64,000 nt of DNA from Pirellula sp. (GTDB taxonomy: Bacteria > Planctomycetota > Planctomycetia > Pirellulales > Pirellulaceae). Every line of letters begins with the position of its first letter. Position 1 is the first letter of the stretch. The notes beneath the pieces were generated by a model. That model saw only the letters and a list, made by a program, of their open reading frames with translations. It was not told the origin of the DNA and searched no databases. Below, piece after piece: positions 18,143 through 26,524 of this stretch. The stretch covers positions 1 through 64,000 of the forward strand of contig JAJTID010000021.1 in assembly GCA_021300155.1 (NCBI GenBank), read 5' to 3'. A program made the position numbers and the translations under genes.

Positions 18143-18259
18143 ATGTTTCGATATCTACCATCCATTGGCACACAGGAACTGTTGATCATTCTAATAATTG
18201 CGTTGTTGCTGCTTGGAAGCAACAAGCTCCCGCCCTTGTTTCGTAAACTAGGGGAGTGA
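18143..18259 (+). CDS. Truncated TatA/E-like protein (38 residues)
   Basis: An ATG at 18143 opens 38 codons reading MFRYLPSIGTQELLIIL, IIALLLLGSNKLPPLF and RKLGE. This is the TatA/TatE beginning: a short periplasmic end, a transmembrane helix, the Gly hinge, and the K-L-P/R-x-LG start of the amphipathic helix. Full TatA continues for 30-50 more residues of amphipathic helix, but here a TGA follows LGE directly. The stop abuts the convergent gene's last base at 18260. It could be a mini-TatA or the stump of a gene cut by a rearrangement. It is too short for most gene callers. No neighbouring tatB or tatC is present. Confidence 0.55.
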   Translation: MFRYLPSIGTQELLIILIIALLLLGSNKLPPLFRKLGE

Positions 18260-20227
18260 TCAGGGAAGTGATAACGGGTTTCTCATATAGTAAAGCCTGC
18301 CATCTTCCGCGCCACCTAGGAAGTCCGGGATTCCGTTTCCGTCAAAATCCACAACCGTTGGACTTACATCGTGTCCTTCGATGTTTTTCTTAGCTAACGT
18401 GCCAGCGTTCTTCAGGATCCAGTTTCCTTTCATCGTATCGACCTGTTTGAAGAAGTCAGCGTTGGCGGAGTTTAGGAGTAGATCCAGTTTGCCATCTCGG
18501 TCCCAATCGACGAAACATAGCTTGCGTCGACCGCTCTTGCCCGCCGCGCCCGAGTTCAATTGCAATGGGCGATTCGACTCGTCTAAAAAGGCTCGTCGCG
18601 GATGTTTCACGATGACTTGATCTCCGAGCTTGGCACGTTCAAAGAACGCGAGATACCCTTCGGAATCCAACATGCTCAGATCCAGCAAGCCATCTCCGTT
18701 GAAGTCATAAACGTAGGGTGTTGTTCGCCACTGAGTTAGCAGTTCCTTACCCTGAGGGCGTTCCCAGCCCCAAGCCAATCGTGGTGATTCGCCATTCCAC
18801 TCGACATTGATGGGTTGAGGTTGTGCAAGCTTCGGTGCGGTTCGTGTTCCAATGTTTTTGAGCCACACAACTCGTCCCAAGATGGAATTGAGAACGATAT
18901 CAGGTAAGCCATCGTGATCCCAGTCTGCAACACAGAGCGTTGTGTAGCCCCACTTGGCTTCTGCAGGCCCTTGGATGCTACCGTTCGGCCCAGCCATGAT
19001 ACGAAATACTTTTCCATCCACCTCGAGTCGTTCGGGTCTATTCCACTTGGGAGCCTCGACTCCAGAACCGCTCAAATTCTCAAAGTACTCGATGTAACCA
19101 GCCGTATTCCCTGACAGCAAGTCCATGTCACCGTCACCGTCCCAATCGAATCCAAACGGTGTTGCAAGTGCCCCGCACTTGAGAGTATCCGCTTGCTGTT
19201 GGAAGTATTTTGGTTTCGCGAACACAGGAATCTTCGAACCCTTTGTCGATCGAAATCCTGTGTTCTCCACGAAGGCCACTCGACCGTCTTCATCACCGAC
19301 AATTAGATCGAAGTCACCGTCTTTATCCCAATCAAAAGCGACGGGAACGATCATTTCCAGATCCATCGCGAGTTCGCTACCATCCATGGATGACAAACGA
19401 ACCCCAGGTGCATAGCGTGGTTTCGAACGTGTCCCGACATTTTCAAAATAGGTAAACTTGTCTAGGAATTCTCCGCAGATCAAATCGAGATCACCATCGC
19501 CGTCAAAATCTTCAAAGTTCGGAGATGGACATCCAAAGACTTCGAGTCGCGATTCTCCCGCTTGCAAAAATTCTGGTGCGGCATACTTGGGCTTTTGAGT
19601 TGTGCCTTCATTTCGGAGAAGATAGATCCATCCATGTAACGGACCATTGACCCATCGTCCATTCGTATCCCAAGCGTCATCCCATCCGTAATAACTCCAG
19701 TCTTCGACAGCGACAACGAGATCGAGGGCTTGATCGCCGTCGTAATCCACATATCGCCATTGGTTGTGCCGGACCTTTGGGCCCTTGGGTTGATTCCCAA
19801 GAGGCTTGTGGAAATTCGGATCGACAGGCAGAGTGATCTTTTCTTCAATCCCCTTCGTTTCAAAGTTCGCGTACTCCACGCCGGGTGAAAGCGTTCGCAT
19901 TTTGCCATCGATGTAACTCGGCATAACATACTTTTGCGTTTTGCTCAGGAGGCGTGCAGGCTTAAAGACAGGCATCGCGTTTTGACGCGTGTCTCCCGTG
20001 ACGTTTTCAAAGTACCAAACTCCGTTGGATGGCTTGTCTGGGCACGAGACGATCAAATCAAAATCGCCATCCTGATCAACATCGGTTGGTAATGGCCAAG
20101 CCCAAAGACCAACACCCAGATCAACCACAAGACCTGGATGGTTGTATCGCAGTGGCTCTAGGCCGTCGGCTCCTAACGCATGATCGACCGTCAGAATAGC
20201 CAACAAGGAAAAAGCTAGAAATCGCAT
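18260..20227 (-). CDS. Secreted VCBS/FG-GAP repeat protein
   Basis: 655 residues with a clear signal peptide (MRFLAFSLLAILTVDHALGA). The body holds at least seven calcium-binding type repeats with the motif D-x-D-x-D-G-D-x-D-L, for example DVDQDGDFDLIV, DFDGDGDLDLICG, DWDKDGDFDLIVG, DWDGDGDMDLLSG and DWDRDGKLDLLLN. Each is followed by a strand and often W-x-x-N-x-G-T. Such sequences fold as a beta-propeller like integrin alpha chains. Planctomycete genomes are rich in them, and roles in adhesion or carbohydrate binding are inferred. There is no enzymatic domain. It is convergent with the TatA stump, and its upstream neighbour is the divergent ribulokinase gene. Confidence 0.85.
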   Translation of the reverse strand: MRFLAFSLLAILTVDHALGADGLEPLRYNHPGLVVDLGVGLWAWPLPTDVDQDGDFDLIVSCPDKPSNGVWYFENVTGDTRQNAMPVFKPARLLSKTQKYVMPSYIDGKMRTLSPGVEYANFETKGIEEKITLPVDPNFHKPLGNQPKGPKVRHNQWRYVDYDGDQALDLVVAVEDWSYYGWDDAWDTNGRWVNGPLHGWIYLLRNEGTTQKPKYAAPEFLQAGESRLEVFGCPSPNFEDFDGDGDLDLICGEFLDKFTYFENVGTRSKPRYAPGVRLSSMDGSELAMDLEMIVPVAFDWDKDGDFDLIVGDEDGRVAFVENTGFRSTKGSKIPVFAKPKYFQQQADTLKCGALATPFGFDWDGDGDMDLLSGNTAGYIEYFENLSGSGVEAPKWNRPERLEVDGKVFRIMAGPNGSIQGPAEAKWGYTTLCVADWDHDGLPDIVLNSILGRVVWLKNIGTRTAPKLAQPQPINVEWNGESPRLAWGWERPQGKELLTQWRTTPYVYDFNGDGLLDLSMLDSEGYLAFFERAKLGDQVIVKHPRRAFLDESNRPLQLNSGAAGKSGRRKLCFVDWDRDGKLDLLLNSANADFFKQVDTMKGNWILKNAGTLAKKNIEGHDVSPTVVDFDGNGIPDFLGGAEDGRLYYMRNPLSLP

Positions 20228-20466
20228 CGTTTTCGTAATCCAATGTCATGCGAGGAAAGGTTCCGACGTTCACCGAAGCGGACTAGCCGCTCGCGTCGAA
20301 TCTCATGAATATTCTAATGAGAGTATACTGTCAAAGGTTCTCGTTCCGGGTGGCACATGATATTTTGTTGCCAATGTGTCGTGAGCATTGGTCATTGAAA
20401 GCTATTTGAAAAATGCGATACTCCGAGTCTAAATGAAACGACTTTCAGAATGGCAAGAGTATATCT

Positions 20467-22062
20467 ATGGCTTCCCCTGTTTTCCTTGGTTTAGATTTCG
20501 GAACAGAGTCGGTCCGCGCTTTATTGGTTGACGCGAAAGGAAATGAAATTGGTTTGGCAACCAGTCCATTTCCACATGGTCAGATCATTGATCATTTGCC
20601 CGGATCGCAACAACCATTGCCACCACTATCCGCTTTTCAAAACCCTAGAGACTGGCTATCGTCGGCTGCCAAAGCCACGCGTGCAGCATTGCGAAAGGCC
20701 AATATCGAGGGGGATGCCGTGGTAGGAATCGGAGTCGATTTCACCAGTTGTACGATGTTGCCAACCAAGTCAGACGGTACGCCACTGTGCTTGCTCGACG
20801 AGTTCGCATCCGACCCTTTTGCTTGGCCAAAGTTATGGAAGCACCATGGCGCGCAGAAGCAAACCGATCGAATCAATGAAGTCGCACGCGCGCGGCGCGA
20901 GCCCTTGATGGATCGCTATGGGGGGGTGATCGGCCTCGAGTGGTTCTTTCCGAAAGTCTTGGAGACGTTAGAAAAATCACCCAAAGTCTATCGAGCAACC
21001 GACGTTTGGCTGGAAGCCGGCGATTGGTTTGTTTGGCAGTTGGTTGGTGGCACTGCTTCGAACTTATCGCGATCGACTTGCCAAGCTGGATACAAAGGGA
21101 TGTGGAGCGCCACGGATGGGTTTCCCAATCCTGCCTTTCTGAAGGCCATTCATCCACAGTTAGAGAATGTGGTCGCGACCAAAATGCCTGGTCAACTCGT
21201 CCCACCTGGTGTCGCTGCGGGTGGATTGACCAAGCAGATGGCGAAGAAGTTTGGATTAAAAGAAGACACGCCGATCAGCGCTGCCATCATCGATGCGCAT
21301 GCCGGCGTACCTGGCGCGGGAGCAGCGACGCCTGGCACGTTGGTGATGGTCATGGGCACCAGCTCGTGCCACATGCTCAACAGCGACGTTGAACGCAACA
21401 TCCCGGGAGTTGCAGGGGTGGTCAAGGATGGGATCCTCCCTGGCTTCTACGGTTATGAGACTGGCCAAGCGGCTGTTGGAGATGCCTTCGATTGGCTCAA
21501 AAAACTGACAGGGCAGAAGGACTTTTTGGAGTTAGGCCGCGATGCCGCCAATCTGCCGCCCGGCTCGAATGGTGTCCTGTGTGTCGATTGGCTGAATGGC
21601 TGTCGAACACCCTTGATGAATGGCGAGTTGAAAGGGGCATTCGTAGGGCTCGGATTGCAGCATCGGCCTGCACATCTCTATCGTTCGTTGCTCGAAGGAT
21701 CTGCGTTTGGTCTCAAGTGGATCGTCGAATTGCTTCGCGAAGGTGGCGTCGAAGTACGAAAGTTTATCGCAACCGGCGGTCTACCTCACCACAATCCGCT
21801 CGTTGTCCAAGTCTACGCGGATGTTTTAGGAGAAACGATCCTCGTCCATCCCAGTAAACAAGGTCCTGCACTGGGGGCCGCTATTCTCGGTAGTTTAGCC
21901 GCAGGAGCATTTCCTTCACCCAATGCGGCCATTCGAGCCATGGCCATGAAGTCCGAGAACATCGCCACCTACAAACCCATCAAATCCAATCGCAAAGTCT
22001 ATGATTCACTCTATCTAGAGTATCGTCGCTTAGGCGAATTCCTTTCCTCCAGAGACAAGTAA
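20467..22062 (+). CDS. araB: Ribulokinase-like FGGY carbohydrate kinase
   Basis: 531 residues, close to the usual ribulokinase size. The N-terminal FGGY domain starts [17 protein letters not shown], the phosphate-1 ATP loop. The ribulokinase-type [11 protein letters not shown] and [15 protein letters not shown] follow, where a shortened FGGY signature is expected. Second-half motifs include [15 protein letters not shown] (catalytic Asp in the D-A-H context), [11 protein letters not shown] and [18 protein letters not shown]. It should phosphorylate a ketopentose such as L-ribulose. The sugar isomerase gene follows after eight bases, so the two form an isomerase/kinase catabolic unit. No epimerase (araD) is next to them. 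Confidence 0.85.
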   Translation: MASPVFLGLDFGTESVRALLVDAKGNEIGLATSPFPHGQIIDHLPGSQQPLPPLSAFQNPRDWLSSAAKATRAALRKANIEGDAVVGIGVDFTSCTMLPTKSDGTPLCLLDEFASDPFAWPKLWKHHGAQKQTDRINEVARARREPLMDRYGGVIGLEWFFPKVLETLEKSPKVYRATDVWLEAGDWFVWQLVGGTASNLSRSTCQAGYKGMWSATDGFPNPAFLKAIHPQLENVVATKMPGQLVPPGVAAGGLTKQMAKKFGLKEDTPISAAIIDAHAGVPGAGAATPGTLVMVMGTSSCHMLNSDVERNIPGVAGVVKDGILPGFYGYETGQAAVGDAFDWLKKLTGQKDFLELGRDAANLPPGSNGVLCVDWLNGCRTPLMNGELKGAFVGLGLQHRPAHLYRSLLEGSAFGLKWIVELLREGGVEVRKFIATGGLPHHNPLVVQVYADVLGETILVHPSKQGPALGAAILGSLAAGAFPSPNAAIRAMAMKSENIATYKPIKSNRKVYDSLYLEYRRLGEFLSSRDK

Positions 22063-22070
22063 AGAAGAGC

Positions 22071-23696
22071 ATGAAGTCTGCATCGAAGAAGAAAACAGTC
22101 CAGTTGGTCGCTAGCGGTGATTTGCGATTGTCAGCCAATCAAGTCTGCTGGCCTGCGCAAGAAGCGATGGAAAAAGCACTGACGACTGCATTGGCTGCGG
22201 AAGGTTTCGATTTAGTACGAGCCCACCAATACGACCCGAAGCTGAAGCATGGGTTCCTCGCTAGCCAACGTCAAGGCATGGAGGTATTTCGAAACATCGA
22301 TCCGAACCAACCTCTCATCGTTGCAGAAGCAGTTTGGCAGTATTCGCACCACGTTTTGGCAGGTCTCACCACCCACAAAGGCCCCATTCTCACAGTCGCT
22401 AACTGGAGCGGTCAATGGCCAGGCTTGGTCGGGATGCTCAATCTGAACGGCTCTTTGACGAAAGCTGGAGTCAAGTATTCCACACTCTGGAGCGATGATT
22501 TCCGAGACGAGTTCTTTACGAGCAAACTCCGCCAATGGCTGAAGTCGGGAACGGTAACGCATTCCCTCGATCACGTTCGAAAACTAGAGGAAGTCAAGGT
22601 TCCTTCGTCTGCTTCCAAGCTTGGAACGACACTTGCCAAGGAACTGTTGCAAAACAAAGCCATTCTAGGAATTTTCGACGAAGGGTGCATGGGAATGTTC
22701 AATGCGATCATTCCAGACCAGTTGTTGCATGGTGTCGGGGTCTTCAAGGAACGACTGAGCCAATCTGCTCTCTACTACGAAACAACTCAAGTTAGTGATT
22801 CAGAGGCCGATGAGGTTCGAAACTGGCTCGTCAAGAAAGGGATGAAGTTTCACACAGGTAAGACCCACGAAACCGATCTGACAGATGAGCAAATTCGACT
22901 CCAGTGTAAAATGTACATTGCAGCTGTACGCATTGCGGACGACTTCGGTTGCGATGCGATCGGTATTCAATACCAACAAGGGCTGAAGGATCTTTTGCCT
23001 GCAAGCGATTTGGTCGAGGGAACGCTCAACAACTCCGACCGACCTCCCGTCAAGTCACGCGATGGTAAGCGAGTTCTTAAAAAAGGTGAGCCTCTCGTTC
23101 ACTTCAATGAAGTTGACGAATGCGCCGGACTCGACGGATTGTTAACGGAACGTGTTCACAAAGCTTTAGGGCAACCGGTCGAGAATACTCTCCATGATGT
23201 TCGATGGGGAGAGTCGTTCGGGGATGATTATGTCTGGGTGTTCTTGATCAGTGGAGCGGCACCGCCAGCCCACTTTATCGGCGGTTGGAAAGGCGCCCAT
23301 GGATATCGACAACCGGCCATGTACTTCCCAAATGGAGGAAGCACTGTGCACGGAGTTTCCAAACCTGGCGAGATCGTTTGGAGCAGAATTTATGTCGCAA
23401 ACGAATCACTGCATATGGATCTAGGACGAGGTGAAGTCGTCACGCTTCCAAAAGCCGAGACGGAACGTCGATTGCAAGCGACGACCCCACAATGGCCAAT
23501 CATGCATGCATTGACCTACGGCGTGAGTCGCGATCAGTTGATGGCAAAGCATCAGGCCAATCATATCCAAGTTGCCTATGCAAACGATGCGAAGAGTGCG
23601 GATGAATGCATGCTGACAAAAGCCAGCTTCGCGCGATCGCTTGGAATCCACGTCAATATTTGCGGCACCAGAAACCGAACGACACCTTGGAAGTAA
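22071..23696 (+). CDS. L-fucose/L-arabinose isomerase family protein
   Basis: 541 residues, starting eight bases after the ribulokinase stop with aagaag in front. Family features are EAVWQYSHH and [22 protein letters not shown] in the N-terminal half. The metal/sugar region appears as [27 protein letters not shown] (residues about 285-310). The C-terminal [29 protein letters not shown] and later H-x-x-Q of ANHIQVAYA also belong to this superfamily. It should isomerise an aldose to the ketose taken by the kinase. The exact sugar (arabinose, fucose or another) is open. Confidence 0.78.
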   Translation: MKSASKKKTVQLVASGDLRLSANQVCWPAQEAMEKALTTALAAEGFDLVRAHQYDPKLKHGFLASQRQGMEVFRNIDPNQPLIVAEAVWQYSHHVLAGLTTHKGPILTVANWSGQWPGLVGMLNLNGSLTKAGVKYSTLWSDDFRDEFFTSKLRQWLKSGTVTHSLDHVRKLEEVKVPSSASKLGTTLAKELLQNKAILGIFDEGCMGMFNAIIPDQLLHGVGVFKERLSQSALYYETTQVSDSEADEVRNWLVKKGMKFHTGKTHETDLTDEQIRLQCKMYIAAVRIADDFGCDAIGIQYQQGLKDLLPASDLVEGTLNNSDRPPVKSRDGKRVLKKGEPLVHFNEVDECAGLDGLLTERVHKALGQPVENTLHDVRWGESFGDDYVWVFLISGAAPPAHFIGGWKGAHGYRQPAMYFPNGGSTVHGVSKPGEIVWSRIYVANESLHMDLGRGEVVTLPKAETERRLQATTPQWPIMHALTYGVSRDQLMAKHQANHIQVAYANDAKSADECMLTKASFARSLGIHVNICGTRNRTTPWK

Positions 23697-23710
23697 GCAG
23701 AAAAATTGGT

Positions 23711-23856
23711 CTCTCGCCAAGACGCAAAGACGCAAAGGTTTTCCATCGATAAAATAGTACGCTGGTTCGAAGTAGGATCGAACCTGAAGGACAAATTGTT
23801 AGCAGACCGGTTGCAAGTATGGTCATTTCTTCTTTGCGCCTTAGCGTCTTTGCGAG
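23711..23856. repeat. Inverted-repeat element, left of the GxxExxY gene
   Basis: It begins ctctcgccaagacgcaaaga and ends, inverted, with ctttgcgccttagcgtctttgcgag (end at 23856). About 90 bases of unique sequence lie between the arms. The arms are the gcaaagacgcaaag repeat often found beside GxxExxY genes. A second element of the same plan lies right of the gene at 24326-24461. Confidence 0.7.
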
Positions 23857-23895
23857 CAAAAGATTTTGCCGGTACTTTTTGAAGAGGGTAATACG

Positions 23896-24288
23896 ATGGG
23901 CGAGAATGAGATTGCAAAACTGATCGTGGATGCTGCATATCATGTTCACGTTAAGCTAGGTCCCGGACTGCTTGAGTCCGTTTATGAAACGGTACTAGCG
24001 TACGAACTCAAAAAACGTGGCCTGAACGTAGCGCGGCAGCAGCCGATTCCGATTGATTACGATAACATTCAATTTGACGAAGGGTTTCGGGCCGACTTGC
24101 TCGTCAACGAGATCGTCATTATTGAACTAAAGTCTGTTGAGGTGATTCATCCAGTCCACAAAAAACAGCTTTTAACCAACCTCCGACTAGCCGATCGACG
24201 TCTTGGGCTTCTGATCAATTTCGGCGAAGCGCTCATCAAGGACGGTATCACCCGTATTGCAAATAAAATGCCAGACATGGACTTCTGA
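23896..24288 (+). CDS. GxxExxY family protein
   Basis: Start at the ATG at 23896, preceded by gaagaggg; a TTG ten codons upstream is less likely. 130 residues, full length for the family. The naming motif is present as GLLESVYETVL. It is followed by a PD-(D/E)XK-like core, FRADLLVNEIVIIELKS, which supplies the acidic and lysine residues of a nuclease-like fold, and later LGLLINFG. The function is unproven. The gene is strikingly flanked on both sides by short inverted-repeat elements (23711-23856 and 24326-24461), which suggests it travels with them. Confidence 0.9.
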   Translation: MGENEIAKLIVDAAYHVHVKLGPGLLESVYETVLAYELKKRGLNVARQQPIPIDYDNIQFDEGFRADLLVNEIVIIELKSVEVIHPVHKKQLLTNLRLADRRLGLLINFGEALIKDGITRIANKMPDMDF

Positions 24289-24325
24289 CCTCGAGATTTC
24301 TTCTTCGCGATTGGACAAAAGGGGG

Positions 24326-24461
24326 CTCTCGCAAAGACGCAAAGGTTACCGTCGATAGGGCATGACAAAACTTTGTGGATTGATTGGATCGAAAGCGACT
24401 GGACGTTCGTAGAACGACTGCAGTTGAATTCTTGTCTTCTTTGCGTCTTGGCGACTTTGCG
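24326..24461. repeat. Inverted-repeat element, right of the GxxExxY gene
   Basis: It begins ctctcgcaaagacgcaaagg and ends, inverted, with cttctttgcgtcttggcgac and ctttgcg (end at 24461). The inner part begins with a ttaccgtcgata stretch comparable to ttttccatcgata in the left element. The two elements thus share both arms and the first inner bases but differ in the middle. Confidence 0.65.
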
Positions 24462-24502
24462 TGCGATAAATCTGCTAATGGCGTGCGATAAATCTGCTAA
24501 TG
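24459..24502. repeat. 22-bp perfect tandem duplication
   Basis: The 22-base unit, starting gcgtgcgataaatctgctaa, occurs at 24459-24480 and again at 24481-24502 without a mismatch. It sits at the edge of the right inverted-repeat element and just before the 3' end of the flavoprotein gene. Confidence 0.9.
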
Positions 24503-24514
24503 ATCGAGCAACAA

Positions 24515-25765
24515 CTACGTTGCTCCAACCATTTCCGTTTCTCGTTTGAGCTCTTCAATTAGCGGCCAGAGTTCGTCGACTCGGTCATTGAATAGATTAC
24601 CGATCAGGATGTCCGTAATCAGATTCTTCTTGTCCGGGTAACGTCGCACGAGTCGGCCGAAGTTGAGTCCGTCGTAAAAAGCCATGACTAGGTTTCGCAT
24701 CCGTCCCATAGCCTTATTGTATTCCGATTCCCAACTACGCAACATCTTTTCAGATGTGTCATTCGCATTCAACGCACTCGTGACGGATTGGGACACCACA
24801 TCGGCGGAGGTAAGTGCCAGCAAAACGCCCGAAGAATAGAGCGGGTCTAGAAATCCGTATGCGTCTCCCACGAGCACCCAACCGTCCCCGCCACCTTGGG
24901 TTGCTTTATAGGAGTATTCCTTCTGAATGTGGAAGTCTTCGCATCGAGTCGCACCTTCCAATCGCGGTTGAACGCCAGGGCAACGAGCAACCTCATCAAA
25001 GTAGATGGACTCAGGATCCTTCGATTCTCGATTCTTAAAGAGATAATCAAAGTTCGCAACCACACCGACGCTCACCACGTCATCGTGGAGCGGGATATAC
25101 CAGAACCAACCCTTCTTTCCTTCGGTTTGAATGACAATGGTACCACCTTCATCCAAACCAGGCTCTCGTTTCGCACCTTTCCAGTAGGTCCAAACAGCAG
25201 CCTTTTTAAGGTCTTTATCCCAAACACGCAGTCCGAATCGATCGATGATCATCGACGATTGCCCGCTGGCATCGACTACCACTTTGGCTCGGACTTCCTT
25301 TTCTTCTTCCCCTTCGCATTTCACTTTGACACCGACGACGCGAGTTCCTTCGCAAAGAATGTCGAGCACTCTAGCACCCTCGTGTACTTCAACACCGACC
25401 TCCCTTGCATTTTGCAAAAGCATGTTATCGAACTCGCCACGAAGTACTTGCCATGTTTGCGATCGCTCGTGTGGATCGTATTGTTCAAACCGGAATGGCT
25501 CGGACAGCTTGCCTTGCTCGCTGATGAACTGAACGCCGTACTTCTTCGTGAAGTGGCTAGCTTTCATCTTTTCCAACATCCCAAGTTTTTCGATCACGGG
25601 ATAGCAGTAGGGAATCAACGATTCACCAACGTGAAAGCGTGGGAAATGATCGCGTTCGAAGAGGACGACGCGAAACCCTTGCTTCGCGAGGAGGGTCGCA
25701 GCCGATGCACCTGATGGGCCTCCGCCGATAACGATCACATCGTAGTGGAAATTGGTTTGGATCAT
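24515..25765 (-). CDS. FAD-dependent oxidoreductase, halogenase-like
   Basis: 416 residues. The N-terminal FAD site is VIVIGGGPSGASAATLLAKQG (about 10-30), and FPRFHVGESLIPYCYPVIE is the following family signature. The NAD(P)H-independent halogenase motif G-W-x-W-x-I-P is present as GWFWYIP (about residue 220). The second FAD loop appears as LVGDAYGFLDPLYSSGVLLAL, matching the halogenase F-x-x-P-x-x-S-x-G. It belongs with tryptophan/phenol halogenases and geranylgeranyl-reductase-like monooxygenases. Halogenation itself is only possible, since the same motifs occur in relatives that merely oxidise. The next gene upstream, 77 bases away on the same strand, is a MarR regulator, a likely control partner. 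Confidence 0.75.
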   Translation of the reverse strand: MIQTNFHYDVIVIGGGPSGASAATLLAKQGFRVVLFERDHFPRFHVGESLIPYCYPVIEKLGMLEKMKASHFTKKYGVQFISEQGKLSEPFRFEQYDPHERSQTWQVLRGEFDNMLLQNAREVGVEVHEGARVLDILCEGTRVVGVKVKCEGEEEKEVRAKVVVDASGQSSMIIDRFGLRVWDKDLKKAAVWTYWKGAKREPGLDEGGTIVIQTEGKKGWFWYIPLHDDVVSVGVVANFDYLFKNRESKDPESIYFDEVARCPGVQPRLEGATRCEDFHIQKEYSYKATQGGGDGWVLVGDAYGFLDPLYSSGVLLALTSADVVSQSVTSALNANDTSEKMLRSWESEYNKAMGRMRNLVMAFYDGLNFGRLVRRYPDKKNLITDILIGNLFNDRVDELWPLIEELKRETEMVGAT

Positions 25766-25842
25766 TCTTGAATTCCGTTGTGTCTATTTGGTTCGTTGAA
25801 TTTAATGGGAGAAAGTGACAATTGAGCAGTCGCCTCGGTCGG

Positions 25843-26316
25843 CTACCACGACGTCCCTTCGGGTTCGTGAGGACTTCGAATTTTCGCTAGTAAGTCGCAT
25901 AACAATCGCAGGTCTTTCGCTGCCACATGCCCAAGTTGCTCTTCATGCATTTCTGCAAGCGGCCCTTCCAACTCCTTGAGTTTCTTCCGGCCTGCAGCGG
26001 TGATTTCAATCAGTACAGACCGACGATCGTCAGGACTACGGACTCTGTCGATCCAACCAGCGGTCTCCAGTTTGTCGAGCATCCTAGTAATGTCCGGCGC
26101 TCGGGAAACCAATTTCGAAGCTATGGCCAGTGTTGGCATTGACTCGCTCGATGCGTTTAGAATCCTAAGAACGTTATACTGCTGTGCTGTTAAACCGTGC
26201 GTTTGGAATAGCTTCTCTTCCAGAGCTCGAAGGCGGTCGTAAGTTCGCCAAAGTGACAAATATGCCTCTTGTTGAAGCGAATCAAATTTCCGTTTCGTTG
26301 CCACACTTTCAGTCAT
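25843..26316 (-). CDS. MarR family transcriptional regulator
   Basis: The start is set by a perfect ribosome site, aaggaggt, six bases before the ATG at 26316 (MTESVATKRK); longer frames are open but lack this. 157 residues, normal for MarR. The winged helix covers about residues 40-105: LTAQQYNVLRIL, then the recognition region SRAPDITRMLDKLETAGWI and the wing RSPDDRRSVLIEITAAG. MarR proteins are dimeric repressors that respond to small aromatic compounds. It precedes the halogenase-like gene on the same strand and probably controls it and itself through a site in the gap before 26525. Confidence 0.9.
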   Translation of the reverse strand: MTESVATKRKFDSLQQEAYLSLWRTYDRLRALEEKLFQTHGLTAQQYNVLRILNASSESMPTLAIASKLVSRAPDITRMLDKLETAGWIDRVRSPDDRRSVLIEITAAGRKKLKELEGPLAEMHEEQLGHVAAKDLRLLCDLLAKIRSPHEPEGTSW

Positions 26317-26321
26317 CCCCA

Positions 26322-26330
26322 TACCTCCTT
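26322..26330 (-). promoter_or_regulatory. Shine-Dalgarno site deciding the marR start
   Basis: On the minus strand it reads aaggaggta, an optimal Shine-Dalgarno. Spacing makes the ATG at 26316 the start and leaves the ATG at 26322, two codons upstream, too close. Confidence 0.7.
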
Positions 26331-26343
26331 GAGCAATATAGTC

Positions 26344-26366
26344 GTCTGAACATCTATTGTCCAGAC
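26344..26366. promoter_or_regulatory. Possible MarR operator (imperfect palindrome)
   Basis: The arms gtctg (26344-26348) and cagac (26362-26366) form an inverted repeat with a 13-base centre, just upstream of the marR start and between the divergent marR and GH10-like genes. The position fits autoregulation, but the match is short. Confidence 0.3.
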
Positions 26367-26524
26367 AGGGAAACCTGGAATTTCTCGCCAGTTTGCAGGT
26401 TTCCAGGGCCTGCAAGAAATTGTGGGGCAGAAGTGGATCGGGTACACTTCCAGCCCTCGCGAGTCGATATCCCAGATGGCATGGGGCGATTCATCGTTCA
26501 AAAACTCCATATTTTTGCGAATTC

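Noticed and set aside
23750-23800. tRNA-like ggttcgaagtaggatcgaacc
   Set aside because: Only one arm-like palindrome; no acceptor stem, anticodon arm or CCA-type layout could be drawn.
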